Positions 43,373 to 53,824 are shown, numbered from the stretch's first letter. The stretch: 64,000 bases of DNA from Bacillus litorisediminis (GCF_022808645.1 NZ_JAKZKT010000022.1:1-64000), one strand, 5' to 3'. Numbers and translations are program-made. The notes: a model not told the origin generated them from the sequence alone.

Positions 43373-44923
43373 ATGGTGGACATTTACGAAAAAATTAATG
43401 AACTTTACGATAAGCGAAGAGAAATAGAGCTTGGCGGTGGAGACGAAAAAATTAGAACACAGCATGAAAAGGGAAAACTGACTGCAAGAGAAAGAATAGA
43501 GCTGCTTTTAGATGAAGGAAGTTTTGTGGAATTGAATCCATTTATTGAACACCGGGGTCATGATTTCGGTCTAAATGGAACCAAGGGACCAGGTGACGGA
43601 GTGGTGACTGGCTACGGGAAAATCCATGGGCGTCCCGTTTATCTATTTTCCCAGGATTTTACTGTATTTGGCGGGGCATTAGGAGAAATGCATGCGAAAA
43701 AAATTGCCAATGTAATGGATTTGGCGGCCAAAAATGGAACCCCTTTCATCGGGTTAAATGATTCAGGTGGAGCACGTATACAGGAGGGAGTCGTTTCGCT
43801 TGACGGATACGGCCACGTTTTTTACCGTAATGCGATTTATTCTGGGGTAATTCCGCAAATCTCAGTAATCATGGGACCTTGTGCGGGTGGAGCTGTTTAT
43901 TCGCCAGCGATTACAGATTTTGTTTTTATGGTCGATGAAACCAGCCAAATGTTTATTACAGGTCCTAAAGTGATTGAAACGGTAACAGGAGAAAAAATAT
44001 CGTCGGAGGATTTAGGCGGTGCTCATGTCCATAACTCCATCAGCGGCAATGCCCATTTCCGCGGACAAACAGAAGAAGAGGTATTGGAGAAAGTAAGGGC
44101 CTTGCTTCGATACCTGCCTCAGAACAACGAGGAAAAAGCGCCAATCGAAAAGACGGCGAACGGGGATGACTACCGGTCTAACTTAACTGATCTAATCCCG
44201 TTTGATCCAGTCCGTCCTTATGATGTCCGTGATGTTATCGCTGAAGTGGTCGATCCTCATACTTTTTTTGAGGTGCATAAAGAATTTGCAAAAAACATTG
44301 TCGTTGGATTTGCCAAATTGAAAGGAGAAACAGTAGGGCTTGTTTGTAATCAGCCGAAAGTGATGGCAGGGGGGTTAGACATCGATTCTTCTGATAAAGC
44401 AGCCCGATTTATCCGCTTTTGTGACTCATTTAATATTCCGCTCCTTACATTTGAGGACGTTACTGGTTTTTTCCCTGGCGTGAAACAAGAACATGGGGGC
44501 ATTATTCGCCATGGGGCAAAGATTCTTTATGCTTATTCTGAGGCCACTGTTCCAAAAATAACAGTGATTTTAAGAAAAGCATATGGGGGAGCATATGTAG
44601 CTTTAAACAGTAAATCAATTGGGGCGGATCTGGTATTTGCCTGGCCAAATGCTGAAATTGCTGTAATGGGTCCACAAGGAGCGGCAAATATTATCTTTGC
44701 AAAAGAGATTGCATCCAGTCCAAACCCTGAAGCCACTAGGAGAGAAAAAATTGAAGAGTATCGGCAAAAATTTGCAAATCCTTATGTGGCAGCTAGCATG
44801 GGTATGGTCGATGATGTGATTGACCCTCGCGAAACGAGAATTAAATTAATCCAGGGTTTAGAGATGCTTCGAAATAAAAAAGAGCAAAGACCAAAGAAAA
44901 AGCACGGGAATATCCCTTTATAA
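43373..44923 (+). CDS. mmdA: Acyl-CoA carboxylase carboxyltransferase (propionyl/methylmalonyl-CoA type)
   Basis: A 516-residue biotin-dependent carboxyltransferase beta subunit. The N-domain has LNDSGGARIQEGVVSLDGYG near 125 and MGPCAGGAVYSPAITDF near 165. The C-domain has VTGFFPGVKQEHGGIIRHGA near 365 and RKAYGGAYVALNSKSIGAD near 400, with the Gly-Gly oxyanion holes. It moves CO2 between carboxybiotin and propionyl-CoA/methylmalonyl-CoA. No biotin carboxylase or BCCP gene lies in the window, so its partner is elsewhere. RBS GGGGAG, ATG at 43373. Same order as yqjC-yqjD of B. subtilis. Confidence 0.93.
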   Translation: MVDIYEKINELYDKRREIELGGGDEKIRTQHEKGKLTARERIELLLDEGSFVELNPFIEHRGHDFGLNGTKGPGDGVVTGYGKIHGRPVYLFSQDFTVFGGALGEMHAKKIANVMDLAAKNGTPFIGLNDSGGARIQEGVVSLDGYGHVFYRNAIYSGVIPQISVIMGPCAGGAVYSPAITDFVFMVDETSQMFITGPKVIETVTGEKISSEDLGGAHVHNSISGNAHFRGQTEEEVLEKVRALLRYLPQNNEEKAPIEKTANGDDYRSNLTDLIPFDPVRPYDVRDVIAEVVDPHTFFEVHKEFAKNIVVGFAKLKGETVGLVCNQPKVMAGGLDIDSSDKAARFIRFCDSFNIPLLTFEDVTGFFPGVKQEHGGIIRHGAKILYAYSEATVPKITVILRKAYGGAYVALNSKSIGADLVFAWPNAEIAVMGPQGAANIIFAKEIASSPNPEATRREKIEEYRQKFANPYVAASMGMVDDVIDPRETRIKLIQGLEMLRNKKEQRPKKKHGNIPL

Positions 44924-44956
44924 TAATGCTATGTCAAAACTTAATGCTGATAAGCG

Positions 44957-45061
44957 GTCAAAACTGCTCGGTGCGCGGGCGAATTCAAGACACCTCCCCG
45001 CTCGACCCTCCCTGCGGGGCTCGATTGGCTCGTTTTTCCGCAGGAGTCCTCCGGTTTTGAC
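44957..45061. repeat. GC-rich element with GTCAAAAC/GTTTTGAC ends
   Basis: GTCAAAAC (44957-44964) and GTTTTGAC (45054-45061) bound a GC-rich 105-bp block. Inside, CCCCGC (44996-45001) pairs with GCGGGG (45014-45019). An extra copy of GTCAAAAC lies at 44933-44940. No reading frame. It fills most of the 265-base gap between mmdA and the peptidase gene. Confidence 0.5.
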
Positions 45062-45188
45062 TCCATATTAATAAAAAACGTTCAAGTGCAATTTTACACA
45101 GCCTATCAGTGCGCTTCCCCAGCTTGTATCATTCAGCTAGTGAGCGTTATACTAGAATGGAAGTGAATAATCGGAGGGAATACATAAT

Positions 45189-46304
45189 ATGAACGCAGAA
45201 CGATTGCTACAGGAATTCCTTGAATTAGTACAAGTAGATTCAGAAACAGGGTTTGAAACAGAAATTGCTAAAGTTTTAAAGGAAAAGTTTTCTAGTCTTG
45301 GATTGGAGGTAGTAGAAGATGATACTACCAGCCAGACAGGCCATGGTGCAGGGAACTTAGTTTGTACACTGCCAGCTACAAAAGAAGGTGTGGATCCGAT
45401 TTATTTTTGCTGCCATATGGACACAGTGGTTCCTGCCAAAGGCGTTAAGCCCAGTGTGAAGGATGGCTATGTGGTAACAGACGGAACAACCATATTAGGT
45501 GCCGATGATAAAGCAGGGATTGCGGCTATGCTGGAAGCGGTTCGTACTTTAAAAGAAGAAAAGATTGAACACGGACAAATCCAATTTATCATAACGGTTG
45601 GAGAAGAGTCAGGCCTTGTTGGAGCGAAAGCACTAGACTCATCCCTGGTAAAAGCAAAATATGGGTATGCGCTCGACAGTGACGGAGCAGTAGGAAATGT
45701 CATCGTTGCCGCTCCAACTCAAGCAAAAATCAAAGCAATTATCCGCGGGAAAACAGCCCATGCAGGAGTTGCACCTGAAAAAGGCGTTTCAGCAATCACA
45801 GTTGCGGCTAAAGCAGTGGCAAGAATGCCTCTTGGCCGGATTGATGAAGAAACGACTGCTAATATTGGCCGGTTTGAAGGCGGTACAGCTACTAATATTG
45901 TAAGCGACCGAGTAGATATTTTAGCTGAAGCCCGTTCTCTTGTTCCGGAAAAAATGGAACAGCAAGTGGCGAAAATGAAGAAAGCATTTGAAGAAGCAGC
46001 AGAAGAAATGGGCGGAAAAGCTGAGGTTGAAGTAACGGTTATGTATCCGGGATTTAAATACTCAAAAGATGATCAGGTAGTTCAGATTGCACAAAAGGCA
46101 GCTGCGAAAATTGGCCGCTCAAGTGAGCTTTTAAAAAGCGGAGGTGGCAGTGATGCCAATGTCTTCGCCGGTATGGGCGTGCCTACAGTCAACCTTGCTG
46201 TAGGATATGAAGAAATTCATACAACCAATGAACGGATGCCAATTGAAGAATTAAACAAATTGACCGAAATGGTAATCGCCATTATTCAGGAAGTCAGTCA
46301 ATAA
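45189..46304 (+). CDS. M20 family tripeptidase-like zinc peptidase (YqjE type)
   Basis: A 371-residue cocatalytic zinc peptidase of the PepT/M20 family. CCHMDTVVPAKGVKP near 75 gives the first His/Asp, GADDKAGIAAMLEAV near 105 the bridging Asp, ITVGEESGLVGAKAL near 140 the catalytic Glu pair, ALDSDGAVG near 160 another Asp, and GYEEIHTTNERMP near 340 the last His. A dimerisation domain sits between. Probably cleaves small peptides in the cytosol. ATG at 45189 follows CGGAGGGA. Conserved position after the carboxyltransferase gene. Confidence 0.9.
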   Translation: MNAERLLQEFLELVQVDSETGFETEIAKVLKEKFSSLGLEVVEDDTTSQTGHGAGNLVCTLPATKEGVDPIYFCCHMDTVVPAKGVKPSVKDGYVVTDGTTILGADDKAGIAAMLEAVRTLKEEKIEHGQIQFIITVGEESGLVGAKALDSSLVKAKYGYALDSDGAVGNVIVAAPTQAKIKAIIRGKTAHAGVAPEKGVSAITVAAKAVARMPLGRIDEETTANIGRFEGGTATNIVSDRVDILAEARSLVPEKMEQQVAKMKKAFEEAAEEMGGKAEVEVTVMYPGFKYSKDDQVVQIAQKAAAKIGRSSELLKSGGGSDANVFAGMGVPTVNLAVGYEEIHTTNERMPIEELNKLTEMVIAIIQEVSQ

Positions 46305-46324
46305 AACCCAAGGAGAGAAATAAA

Positions 46325-46762
46325 ATGGCAACATTAGGACATGCCGTCACATTTATCATGGGTGATCAGACATTCGCCATCTCATTAGACTATATTAAAT
46401 CAATCGAACCATTTAATTTAATAGAAGCTGCTAAGTCAGGCACAGGTATTATACTTGGAAAAAGTGTAATCCGTGATGAAGAGGTATTCGTACTTGATTT
46501 ACAGTCTTTTTTGTTGAATCGTCCGTTTGAACCGACGGAGAATTCCCGGCTTCTATACGTCGAAGCAGAAAATGAACATTTTGCGATAGCCATTTCCGAT
46601 GGAGAAGTGACGAACGGCCACAATCTTGAACTAAAACCAATGGGGTTGGCCGGAAATTCGGAAAATCAGTTTTTTACAAATGTAGTTTTACTGAATGACC
46701 AAATTATCCCAATAATCGATCCGCAAATATTGTTTGGAACTTTTAATCAAAAAGTAAGTTGA
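46325..46762 (+). CDS. Orphan CheW-like domain protein
   Basis: A 145-residue single-domain CheW-like protein: VTFIMGDQTFAISLDYIKSI at the start, GKSVIRDEEVFVLDLQSFL near 50 and LLNDQIIPIIDPQILFG at the end. CheW couples chemoreceptors to the kinase CheA, but no chemotaxis gene lies near. ATG at 46325 follows CAAGGAGAG, 20 bases after the peptidase, so the two are co-transcribed. Its partner cannot be told from the sequence. Confidence 0.82.
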   Translation: MATLGHAVTFIMGDQTFAISLDYIKSIEPFNLIEAAKSGTGIILGKSVIRDEEVFVLDLQSFLLNRPFEPTENSRLLYVEAENEHFAIAISDGEVTNGHNLELKPMGLAGNSENQFFTNVVLLNDQIIPIIDPQILFGTFNQKVS

Positions 46763-46795
46763 CAAGCTGCCGATTCGGCAGCTTGTTTCTTTTTT
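46762..46795 (+). terminator. Rho-independent terminator after the CheW-like gene
   Basis: ACAAGCTGCCG pairs perfectly with CGGCAGCTTGT around ATT, followed by TTCTTTTTT. Confidence 0.93.
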
Positions 46796-46844
46796 GGGAG
46801 TTATTATAAGATAAATGTATATTTGATGAAAAGAAGGGTTCTCC

Positions 46845-48026
46845 ATGGAATCTAAAGCAAGAGTTATTTTTCATATCGATATGAATAGTTTTTACGCATC
46901 GGTTGAAACAGCTTTTCATCCTGAATTAAAGGGCTTGCCGCTCGCGATTGCCGGAAATGCTAAGGAACGGAGAGGCATTATTGTGACGTGCAGCTACGAG
47001 GCAAGGAAATTTGGTGTAAAAGCGACGATGCCGATATGGGAAGCGAAAAAGTTATGTCCTCACCTCATCGTAAGAGAACCGGATTTTGATAAATACCGTT
47101 CTGTTTCGAAACAAATGTTTCGGATTTTAGAAGAATATACAGAATGGGTGGAGCCGGTATCGATTGACGAAGGCTACATGGATGTAACGGAGGCTGAGGG
47201 AAAACTGCATCCGATTTTATTGGCGGAAACAATTCAAAAACGATTGCTTGATGAACTGCAGCTTCCTTGCAGTATTGGAATCGCTCCAAATAAATTTTTA
47301 GCGAAAATGGCTTCAGATATGAAAAAACCATTGGGAATCACCGTTCTGCGGAAAAGAGATATAAATACGAAGCTATGGCCTTTAGAAATCCAAGAAATGC
47401 ATGGGATCGGGAAGAAGACGGCTGAAAAATTGCGGAAAATGGGAATGCATACCATTGGAGATTTAGCAAATCAATCGGAGTTGACCTTAAAGGTAGCTCT
47501 TGGTATTAACGGAAAAAAATTATGGGAACGAGCAAATGGAATTGATCGGAGAAAAGTCGATCCCGAGAGTGTCAATGAAATAAAATCAGTGGGGAATTCA
47601 ACCACTCTTCCGCGGGATACGGACAATATACAGGAGATATATCAAATTCTCGAAAGACTGACGGATCGGGTTAGCAAACGTCTAATAGCAAGAGGTTACG
47701 TCACAGAAGGAATTCAAGTAACGATTCGCTATTTTAACAGGAAAACCGTTACGAGAAGCATGACCCTGAATGATGCCCTTTATAAAACAGAGGATTTATT
47801 CTATTTTGTAAAGCAGCTATTTTCTGCGAATTGGAATCATGAACCTATCCGCTTACTAGGTGTAACCGCAAATCACCTGCTTGATAAAAAAAGCTTTGTC
47901 CAGCAGCTTGATCTATTTTCTTTTGAAAAGGAAGAAAAACAAGTTCGATTGCAGGAAACCCTGCAAAAATTAAATGCAAAACATGGAGATGCGATTATCA
48001 GAAAAGGAATAGAACGAAGGCAATAG
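46845..48026 (+). CDS. dinB: DNA polymerase IV
   Basis: A 393-residue Y-family translesion polymerase. The palm has FHIDMNSFYASVETAFHPEL with the first catalytic Asp at the N-terminus and EPVSIDEGYMDVTEAEG near 105 with the catalytic Asp-Glu pair. The helix-hairpin-helix is MHGIGKKTAEKLRKMG near 185, and the little-finger domain follows. The C-terminal LDLFSFEKEEKQ may bind the beta clamp. ATG at 46845. It corresponds to B. subtilis yqjH and lies in the same place. Confidence 0.95.
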   Translation: MESKARVIFHIDMNSFYASVETAFHPELKGLPLAIAGNAKERRGIIVTCSYEARKFGVKATMPIWEAKKLCPHLIVREPDFDKYRSVSKQMFRILEEYTEWVEPVSIDEGYMDVTEAEGKLHPILLAETIQKRLLDELQLPCSIGIAPNKFLAKMASDMKKPLGITVLRKRDINTKLWPLEIQEMHGIGKKTAEKLRKMGMHTIGDLANQSELTLKVALGINGKKLWERANGIDRRKVDPESVNEIKSVGNSTTLPRDTDNIQEIYQILERLTDRVSKRLIARGYVTEGIQVTIRYFNRKTVTRSMTLNDALYKTEDLFYFVKQLFSANWNHEPIRLLGVTANHLLDKKSFVQQLDLFSFEKEEKQVRLQETLQKLNAKHGDAIIRKGIERRQ

Positions 48027-48057
48027 AAAAAGAGGCCAGTTTATTAGCCTCTTTTTT
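48027..48057. terminator. Bidirectional terminator between dinB and zwf
   Basis: AAAAAGAGGC pairs with GCCTCTTTTT around CAGTTTATTA. A-run on one side and T-run on the other serve the two convergent genes. Confidence 0.9.
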
Positions 48058-48072
48058 GATTTATATATCCTT

Positions 48073-49572
48073 TTAACAATTTTCAACATCTAAATCTGTA
48101 ACCGGCCACCAATGGAAACCGTCATTTTCTAATAACTCATCTGCCTTTCTTGGCCCCATTGAGCCAGCCTTATAGTTTGGAAAGGAAGGTTCTTTTATTT
48201 CTTCCCAAGCCTTGGCAATCGGATCGATATAGGTCCAGGATAAAGCTACTTCATCCCAATGGGCAAAATTGGTAGCATCTCCCCTTAAGCAGTCATATAA
48301 AAGCTTTTCATAAGCCTCTGGCGTATTCATTCCATCGGTGCTTTTATTGGAGAAATTAAGCTTTATTGGAGTGGCATCCATAAATTGGCCAGCTTTTTTG
48401 GCGTTAAGATGGAGAGTAATTCCTTCATCCGGCTGAATATGTATGACCAATAAATTGGGGTTCAGTGTTTCTTCTGTTTTCATATATAAATTCATTGGGA
48501 TATCCTTAAATTGGATGACAATCTTCGTGGACTTTTCTGTAAGACGCTTGCCTGTCCGGATATAAAATGGAACTCCGGCCCATCTAAAGTTGTCTATCAT
48601 GAGCTTTCCGGCCACAAATGTTTCAGTATTGGATTGAGGATCTACATGATCTTCCTCGCGATAAGCAATCACTTGCTTGCCTTTACTCTCCCCTGCATCG
48701 TATTGTCCCCTTATAAACGATTTCTCAATTTCATCTCCAGTAACAGGTCTTAATGCTCTTAACACTTTGACCTTTTCACTTCTGATTTCATTTGTGTTTA
48801 AACGAATTGGGGGCTCCATTGCCAGAAGTGCCACCATTTGCAGCATATGATTTTGTACCATGTCACGCAAGGCACCGCTGCTCTCATAATAACGTCCGCG
48901 GTCTTCAACACCCAGCGTTTCGCTGGAGGTTACCTGGATGTTTGAGATAAATCGGTTATTCCATAGAGGTTCAAAAATCGCATTGGCAAAACGGATCACC
49001 TCAATATTTTGAACCATTTCCTTGCCGAGATAATGGTCAATCCGGTAAATTTCTTCTTCATCAAAGGCTTGCCGGATATGATCGTTTAACTCCTTCGCTG
49101 ATGCAAAATCATGTCCAAATGGTTTTTCAATAATTAACCGGTTAAAACCAGTTTCTGACTTTAAATTTTGTTTATAAAGGGACTCAGCAATGGTACCAAA
49201 GAATTGCGGAGCCATTGCTAAATAAAAGATGCGGTTGCCGCCGATCTCGTAATGTCCATCCAATTCATCAATCAAGGTTTTAAGCTTCACAAATTCATCT
49301 GTATTTGAAACATCCATGGGCATATAGTAAAAATGTGAGATAAATTCGTCTAGCTCATTCACTTGTCCCACATGCTCAAGAATCGATTCTTTTACTTGAT
49401 TATGAAATTCCTCTGTCGATAGCTCTCTTCTTGCAGTTCCGACAACAGCAAAATTTGAATGAAGCCGGTCTTTTTTAAATAACTGATAAATAGACGGAAA
49501 AAGCTTGCGGTTAGCTAAATCACCAGTGGCTCCAAAAATAGTTATAAGTGCTGATGGTAGGTTTACGGACAA
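48073..49572 (-). CDS. zwf: Glucose-6-phosphate 1-dehydrogenase
   Basis: A 499-residue enzyme, first of the oxidative pentose phosphate pathway. The NADP-binding IFGATGDLANRKLFPSIYQL near 10 and the active-site IYRIDHYLGKEMVQNIEVIR near 175, with its catalytic His, are clear; FRWAGVPFYIRTGKRL lies near 335. I start it at TTG 49572 (minus strand; MSVNLPSALITIFGATGD), with AAAAGTGAGGG just upstream; the frame is open to 49668 without an RBS. In B. subtilis a gnd gene lies between dinB and zwf; here it is absent. Confidence 0.94.
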   Translation of the reverse strand: MSVNLPSALITIFGATGDLANRKLFPSIYQLFKKDRLHSNFAVVGTARRELSTEEFHNQVKESILEHVGQVNELDEFISHFYYMPMDVSNTDEFVKLKTLIDELDGHYEIGGNRIFYLAMAPQFFGTIAESLYKQNLKSETGFNRLIIEKPFGHDFASAKELNDHIRQAFDEEEIYRIDHYLGKEMVQNIEVIRFANAIFEPLWNNRFISNIQVTSSETLGVEDRGRYYESSGALRDMVQNHMLQMVALLAMEPPIRLNTNEIRSEKVKVLRALRPVTGDEIEKSFIRGQYDAGESKGKQVIAYREEDHVDPQSNTETFVAGKLMIDNFRWAGVPFYIRTGKRLTEKSTKIVIQFKDIPMNLYMKTEETLNPNLLVIHIQPDEGITLHLNAKKAGQFMDATPIKLNFSNKSTDGMNTPEAYEKLLYDCLRGDATNFAHWDEVALSWTYIDPIAKAWEEIKEPSFPNYKAGSMGPRKADELLENDGFHWWPVTDLDVENC

Positions 49573-49833
49573 TGTTGTTCCCTCACTTTTTAAATACGAT
49601 TGTGATATTTTCGTTCTTATGTAAAACATGTAAAACAATTTTTTATAGGATTTCATAAAATATGACACTTATTCGAGATTTTTCCCGTATAAATGTTATC
49701 CTTTTCTCTGGATAAACGCAAATGAATTTGCATAAAAAATATTTTTTCCTAGTTGAAAAATGTGTTTGTAAAAGATGAGAAGCATTTTTGTGAATCGGGG
49801 AGCAAGCGAGTCAAATTACAAGGAGTGAATTAA

Positions 49834-50535
49834 ATGAGTGTTCAGTTAAAAAGGGTAACGAAAACATATCAATCGGGTGAACTAAAAGTTACAGCTTTAA
49901 AAGATGTAGAAGTCGAGATTCCTGATGGAAAAATGGTCGTGCTGTTAGGCCCATCTGGATCTGGAAAATCAACATTATTGAATATAATTGGCGGAATTGA
50001 TCAGCCTGACGATGGAATCGTTTCTGTGAATGGCTGGGATATTGCCAGTGCCACAGACAAAAAATTGACTCAATTCAGAAGAGAAGAAGTGGGGTTTATT
50101 TTTCAGGCTTACAACTTAATTCCTAGTCTGACAGTTTATGAGAATGTCGAGGTAGGAGCGCAAATCAGCAAAAATCCTCTAGCTATAGATGAAGTGTTAG
50201 AGTGGGTTGGATTGCTTGATAAAAAAGACAAATTTCCCCATCAATTAAGCGGCGGTGAACAGCAAAGAACCGCGATTGCCCGTGCTATTATAAAAAATCC
50301 ATCTATCCTGCTATGTGATGAACCCACAGGGGCCCTTGACGAAGGAACGGGAAAAATGGTGCTGGAGTTATTGCAGAACATACAGGAGACTTATGGAACA
50401 ACTATTTTAATTATCACACATAATCCAGGTATTAGCGAAATAGCTCACATCGTACTCAAAATGAAAAGCGGTGAGATCGTTTCTCAAACAGAAAATAAAG
50501 CTCCGATTCCAGCGAAGCAGGTGAATTGGGTATGA
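49834..50535 (+). CDS. ABC transporter ATP-binding protein (MacB/LolD type)
   Basis: A 233-residue ATPase. Walker A is [19 protein letters not shown] near 36, the Q-loop is [18 protein letters not shown] near 90, the signature is [15 protein letters not shown] near 140, Walker B is [18 protein letters not shown] near 158, and the switch His lies in IITHNPGIS. This subfamily works with FtsX-type permeases as a mechanotransmission or antimicrobial-peptide exporter rather than a classical importer. ATG at 49834 follows CAAGGAG. The stop overlaps the permease ATG at 50532 by 4 bases. Confidence 0.93.
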   Translation: MSVQLKRVTKTYQSGELKVTALKDVEVEIPDGKMVVLLGPSGSGKSTLLNIIGGIDQPDDGIVSVNGWDIASATDKKLTQFRREEVGFIFQAYNLIPSLTVYENVEVGAQISKNPLAIDEVLEWVGLLDKKDKFPHQLSGGEQQRTAIARAIIKNPSILLCDEPTGALDEGTGKMVLELLQNIQETYGTTILIITHNPGISEIAHIVLKMKSGEIVSQTENKAPIPAKQVNWV

Positions 50536-52812
50536 GTCTGCAGAAAGGTGTATTTCGAACGGTTTGGAAGCGAAAGGTGCAGTCTTTCGGGGCTATCCTC
50601 CTTTTTACTCATAGCTGTTATGCTTTATATAATGATGAGCAATTCTCTTTCAAGTTTAGATAAAAGCTATCAGCAATTTAAAAACGATTTTATACAGGAA
50701 GACTTCCATTTTATTGCGGCAAATCAAATAGAAGAATCGCAAGTTGACAGATTAAAAGAAGAGTTTTCGATTCAGCTTGAAGAACGTTCATTCACTGATG
50801 TGTCATTGGAAGGGGAAGAAACATTAAGAGTTTTAACCGTATCAAAAGAAGTGAATCTTCCCTATGTGTCCGATGGACTGCTGCCTGAAACAAAGAATGA
50901 AATTGCTTTATCGGAAAAATTTGCAGAAACTCTTAATGTGAAAGTAGGCGATTCTATTCGTATTAAGGGAAATTCCTATACCATATCGGGTCTCATTTTT
51001 CTGCCTGACTATGTGTACCCAATTGAAAATGAAACGAATCTTCTATCAATCCCTGGTTCCTTTGGCGTGGGTGTTATGACTGAGGAAGGAATGTCTGCTT
51101 TAGGCTTGCCCTTAATCACTCAATATATGGGCGTCACAGAACAAAATTCAGACCTTACTGAATTGAAACAGGAAATGAACCAGGTTGTCCCGGTTCTAAA
51201 ATGGGTCAATGCTAGCGAAAACCCTGGGATTTCTACTTTTGAAACAGAGGTGGAAGGCTCCAAAAGCTTTTCAACGGTTCTTCCTCTTTTCATTACTCTA
51301 TTGGCGATTATGATGGTTACATTACTTGTAACCAAACAGATTGAATGGGAACGAAAACAAATAGGAACTCTAAAGGCCCTAGGGTTTAGTAAAGGAGAAT
51401 TAGTTAATGCTTATATCTCTTTACCGTTATTAGTAGGACTTACGGGTACAGTATTAGGCAGTATAGCAGGATGGCTGCTTTCTGCTCCGATTCAAGCTTT
51501 GTACACCGATTATTACCATATTCCGTCTCTCACTACAGTCGGAAACCCGCTTATATTTGTATGGGCGATTGCAGTCCCTGTCTTTTTAATTCTTATCATT
51601 AGCGGGATTGCAATTCATCGAAAAGTATCCAGTGATCCGCTCACATTAATGCACGGAGCTGCTATAGGCGAGCTGAAGCATTACAGGACAGTGGGAAGTC
51701 GGTTTGTATCACGCTTTTCCAATTTTCAAACGAAGTATCGTGTCCGTGCCATGCTTCGCAGCAAGAGCCGAATGTTTTATATGCTGATTGGTTCAATTTT
51801 TTCATCTGTTACCCTATTATTTGGATTTTTAAGCATGAATTCGTTGGATACCCTTTTTACTGATACCTATCAAAACGTAAATAAGTATAACTATGCTGTT
51901 CATTACAACAGCATTCAAACTGAACAGGATGCAACAGGGGGAGATCCTTTTGCGCTAATCCAAGCTGAAATAGGGACAATCAATGTAAATGATAAGAAGA
52001 AAGCCGTTGCAGATCAGACCGTAACTCTCTACGGGGTGGATCCTGAGGTTACTTTAGTGGACCTTTCCGTTGGTGAAAATAGCGGCAATATTTCGGCGGC
52101 TTTAAAGGATGGAGTTATCATCAATCAGGTAATTGCCTATACTCATGATTTACATTTGGGTGATGAGATCACGTTAATCAGCTCAACCAATGGAGAAGAG
52201 ATGACTTTTCAGATTAATGGGATCGTAGATTCTTACACCGGTGCTTCTCTTTATACAGACATAGCTATCCTTAATGAAATGGCTGGATTTCCTGAGCATA
52301 GCTATACAGGAATCTGGACCATGGAGGAGCCAAAAGATCAAAGTGAGATTTTTATGATGGAAGATAAGTCCAAAATTGTGGATTCATTTGAAAGTCTAAT
52401 CGGTCCATCGCGATTCTCGATTTTAATTACTGCGGGCATAGCAATCTTTATTGGGGTATTAATTATGTCATTGTTGACAAATATGATTTTAGAAGAAAAT
52501 ACGTATACGATTTCCATGCTGAAAGTTCTGGGATATGAAAACAAAGCAATTGCAAAAATGGTATTAAACCTGTATACGGCAGTAGTCATTGTCGGATACC
52601 TTCTTTCGATTCCGCTTTCGCTTGCAGCCATGGAGAGCATTGTAAAATATTTGGCAGGGGAAACCAGCTTCGCCTTGCCAGTTGAGTTAAGTCCAATCTC
52701 GTTAATCGCCGGGCTGCTCATTATGCTTGTAACCTATCAATTATCACTATTTGTTTCTAAACGAAAGGTTGCTAAAATTTCACTTCAAGAAGTTATGAAA
52801 CGTCAGGACTAA
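50532..52812 (+). CDS. ABC transporter permease (FtsX family) with an apparent frameshift
   Basis: Starts at ATG 50532 within the stop of the ATPase gene and reads [20 protein letters not shown] then AILL, a typical FtsX-permease N-terminus. That frame stops at 50661. Homology continues in the +1 frame from LIAVMLYIMMSNSLSSL to the end at 52812. The switch point is the five-T run at 50602-50606; four Ts would restore one open frame of about 759 residues. The rest has a MacB-like periplasmic domain, two FtsX domains (LFITLLAIMMVTLLVTKQIE near 255 and SLLTNMILEENTYTISMLKV near 645) and a C-terminal helix. Alternative starts at GTG 50548 or ATG 50623 give a shortened or scrambled first helix. 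Confidence 0.8.
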
Positions 52813-52892
52813 TGCAATATGGTATGATGATTACAAGCCGGGCTCATCTAAGAGTTCGGCTTGGTTAATATAGGAAAGTTGAGGTATTTCGG

Positions 52893-53813
52893 ATGGAGTT
52901 ATTATTTTTAGGAACAGGCTCTGGCGTTCCTTCAAAAATGCGTAATGTTACCTCTATCGCACTGAAGCTGTTAGCAGAAAGAGGGACAGTCTGGTTATTT
53001 GATTGCGGGGAAGCAACCCAGCATCAAATTTTACATACAAATTTAAAACCAAGAAAGCTTGAAAAAATCTTTATTACCCATTTGCATGGTGATCATATTT
53101 TTGGACTGCCAGGTTTGCTCGGAAGCCGATCATTTCAGGGAGGCGTTGGTCGCCTGACCGTTTATGGACCTATTGGGATTAAAGAGTATATTGAAACAAG
53201 TCTTCGTCTTTCTGGAACACATCTTAAATATTCGCTGAAAATAGAAGAATTTACGGGTGGGGTTATTTTTGAAGATGAAAATTGGCAAGTAGAGGTGTTG
53301 CCCCTTCAGCATGGAATGCCATCGTATGGGTTTCGGATCACGGAAAAGGATCAGCCCGGACCGCTATTAATTGAAAAATTGAAAGAAATTGGAATTAAAC
53401 CAGGACCTCACTTTCAAAAGCTAAAAAATGGGGAGACGGTCGAATATGATGGCCAAGTTCTGAACGGGAAAGATTTTGTCGGACCGCCCATTAAGGGACG
53501 GGTTGTTGCCATTTTGGGAGATACAGTTCCATGTCAAACAGCGGTTGAGTTAAGCCAAAATGCCAATATTGTTGTACATGAAGCAACATTCTCCGAACAT
53601 GAGGAAGAGATGGCCAGAAACTATTTTCACTCTACAACAAAGCAAGCAGCCTTGCTAGCCAGAGAAGCCAATGCAAGACAACTGTGTATGACTCATTTTA
53701 GTGCCCGTTACCAATATGAAGATTTGGCTGAATTAGTGAAGGAAGCAAAGCAATATTTTCCGAATGTTGTTGCGGCCTATGATTTTTTGGAGATGGACGT
53801 GCCAAGAGAGTAA
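52893..53813 (+). CDS. rnz: Ribonuclease Z
   Basis: A 306-residue metallo-beta-lactamase fold endonuclease that removes the 3' trailer of tRNA precursors lacking encoded CCA. The zinc motif is [15 protein letters not shown] near 62, GDTVPC near 210 supplies the bridging Asp, and [16 protein letters not shown] and MTHFSARY supply the last His residues. The flexible exosite arm lies about 150-200. ATG at 52893 follows AGTTGAGG. Matches yqjK of B. subtilis and lies next to the zwf region as expected. Confidence 0.96.
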   Translation: MELLFLGTGSGVPSKMRNVTSIALKLLAERGTVWLFDCGEATQHQILHTNLKPRKLEKIFITHLHGDHIFGLPGLLGSRSFQGGVGRLTVYGPIGIKEYIETSLRLSGTHLKYSLKIEEFTGGVIFEDENWQVEVLPLQHGMPSYGFRITEKDQPGPLLIEKLKEIGIKPGPHFQKLKNGETVEYDGQVLNGKDFVGPPIKGRVVAILGDTVPCQTAVELSQNANIVVHEATFSEHEEEMARNYFHSTTKQAALLAREANARQLCMTHFSARYQYEDLAELVKEAKQYFPNVVAAYDFLEMDVPRE

Positions 53814-53824
53814 GCACTAAAAAG

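Noticed and set aside
50548-50622. GTG 50548 as the genuine permease start
   Set aside because: It gives a Cys/Ser-rich N-terminus unlike FtsX permeases, while the coupled ATG 50532 gives a proper one in the other frame.
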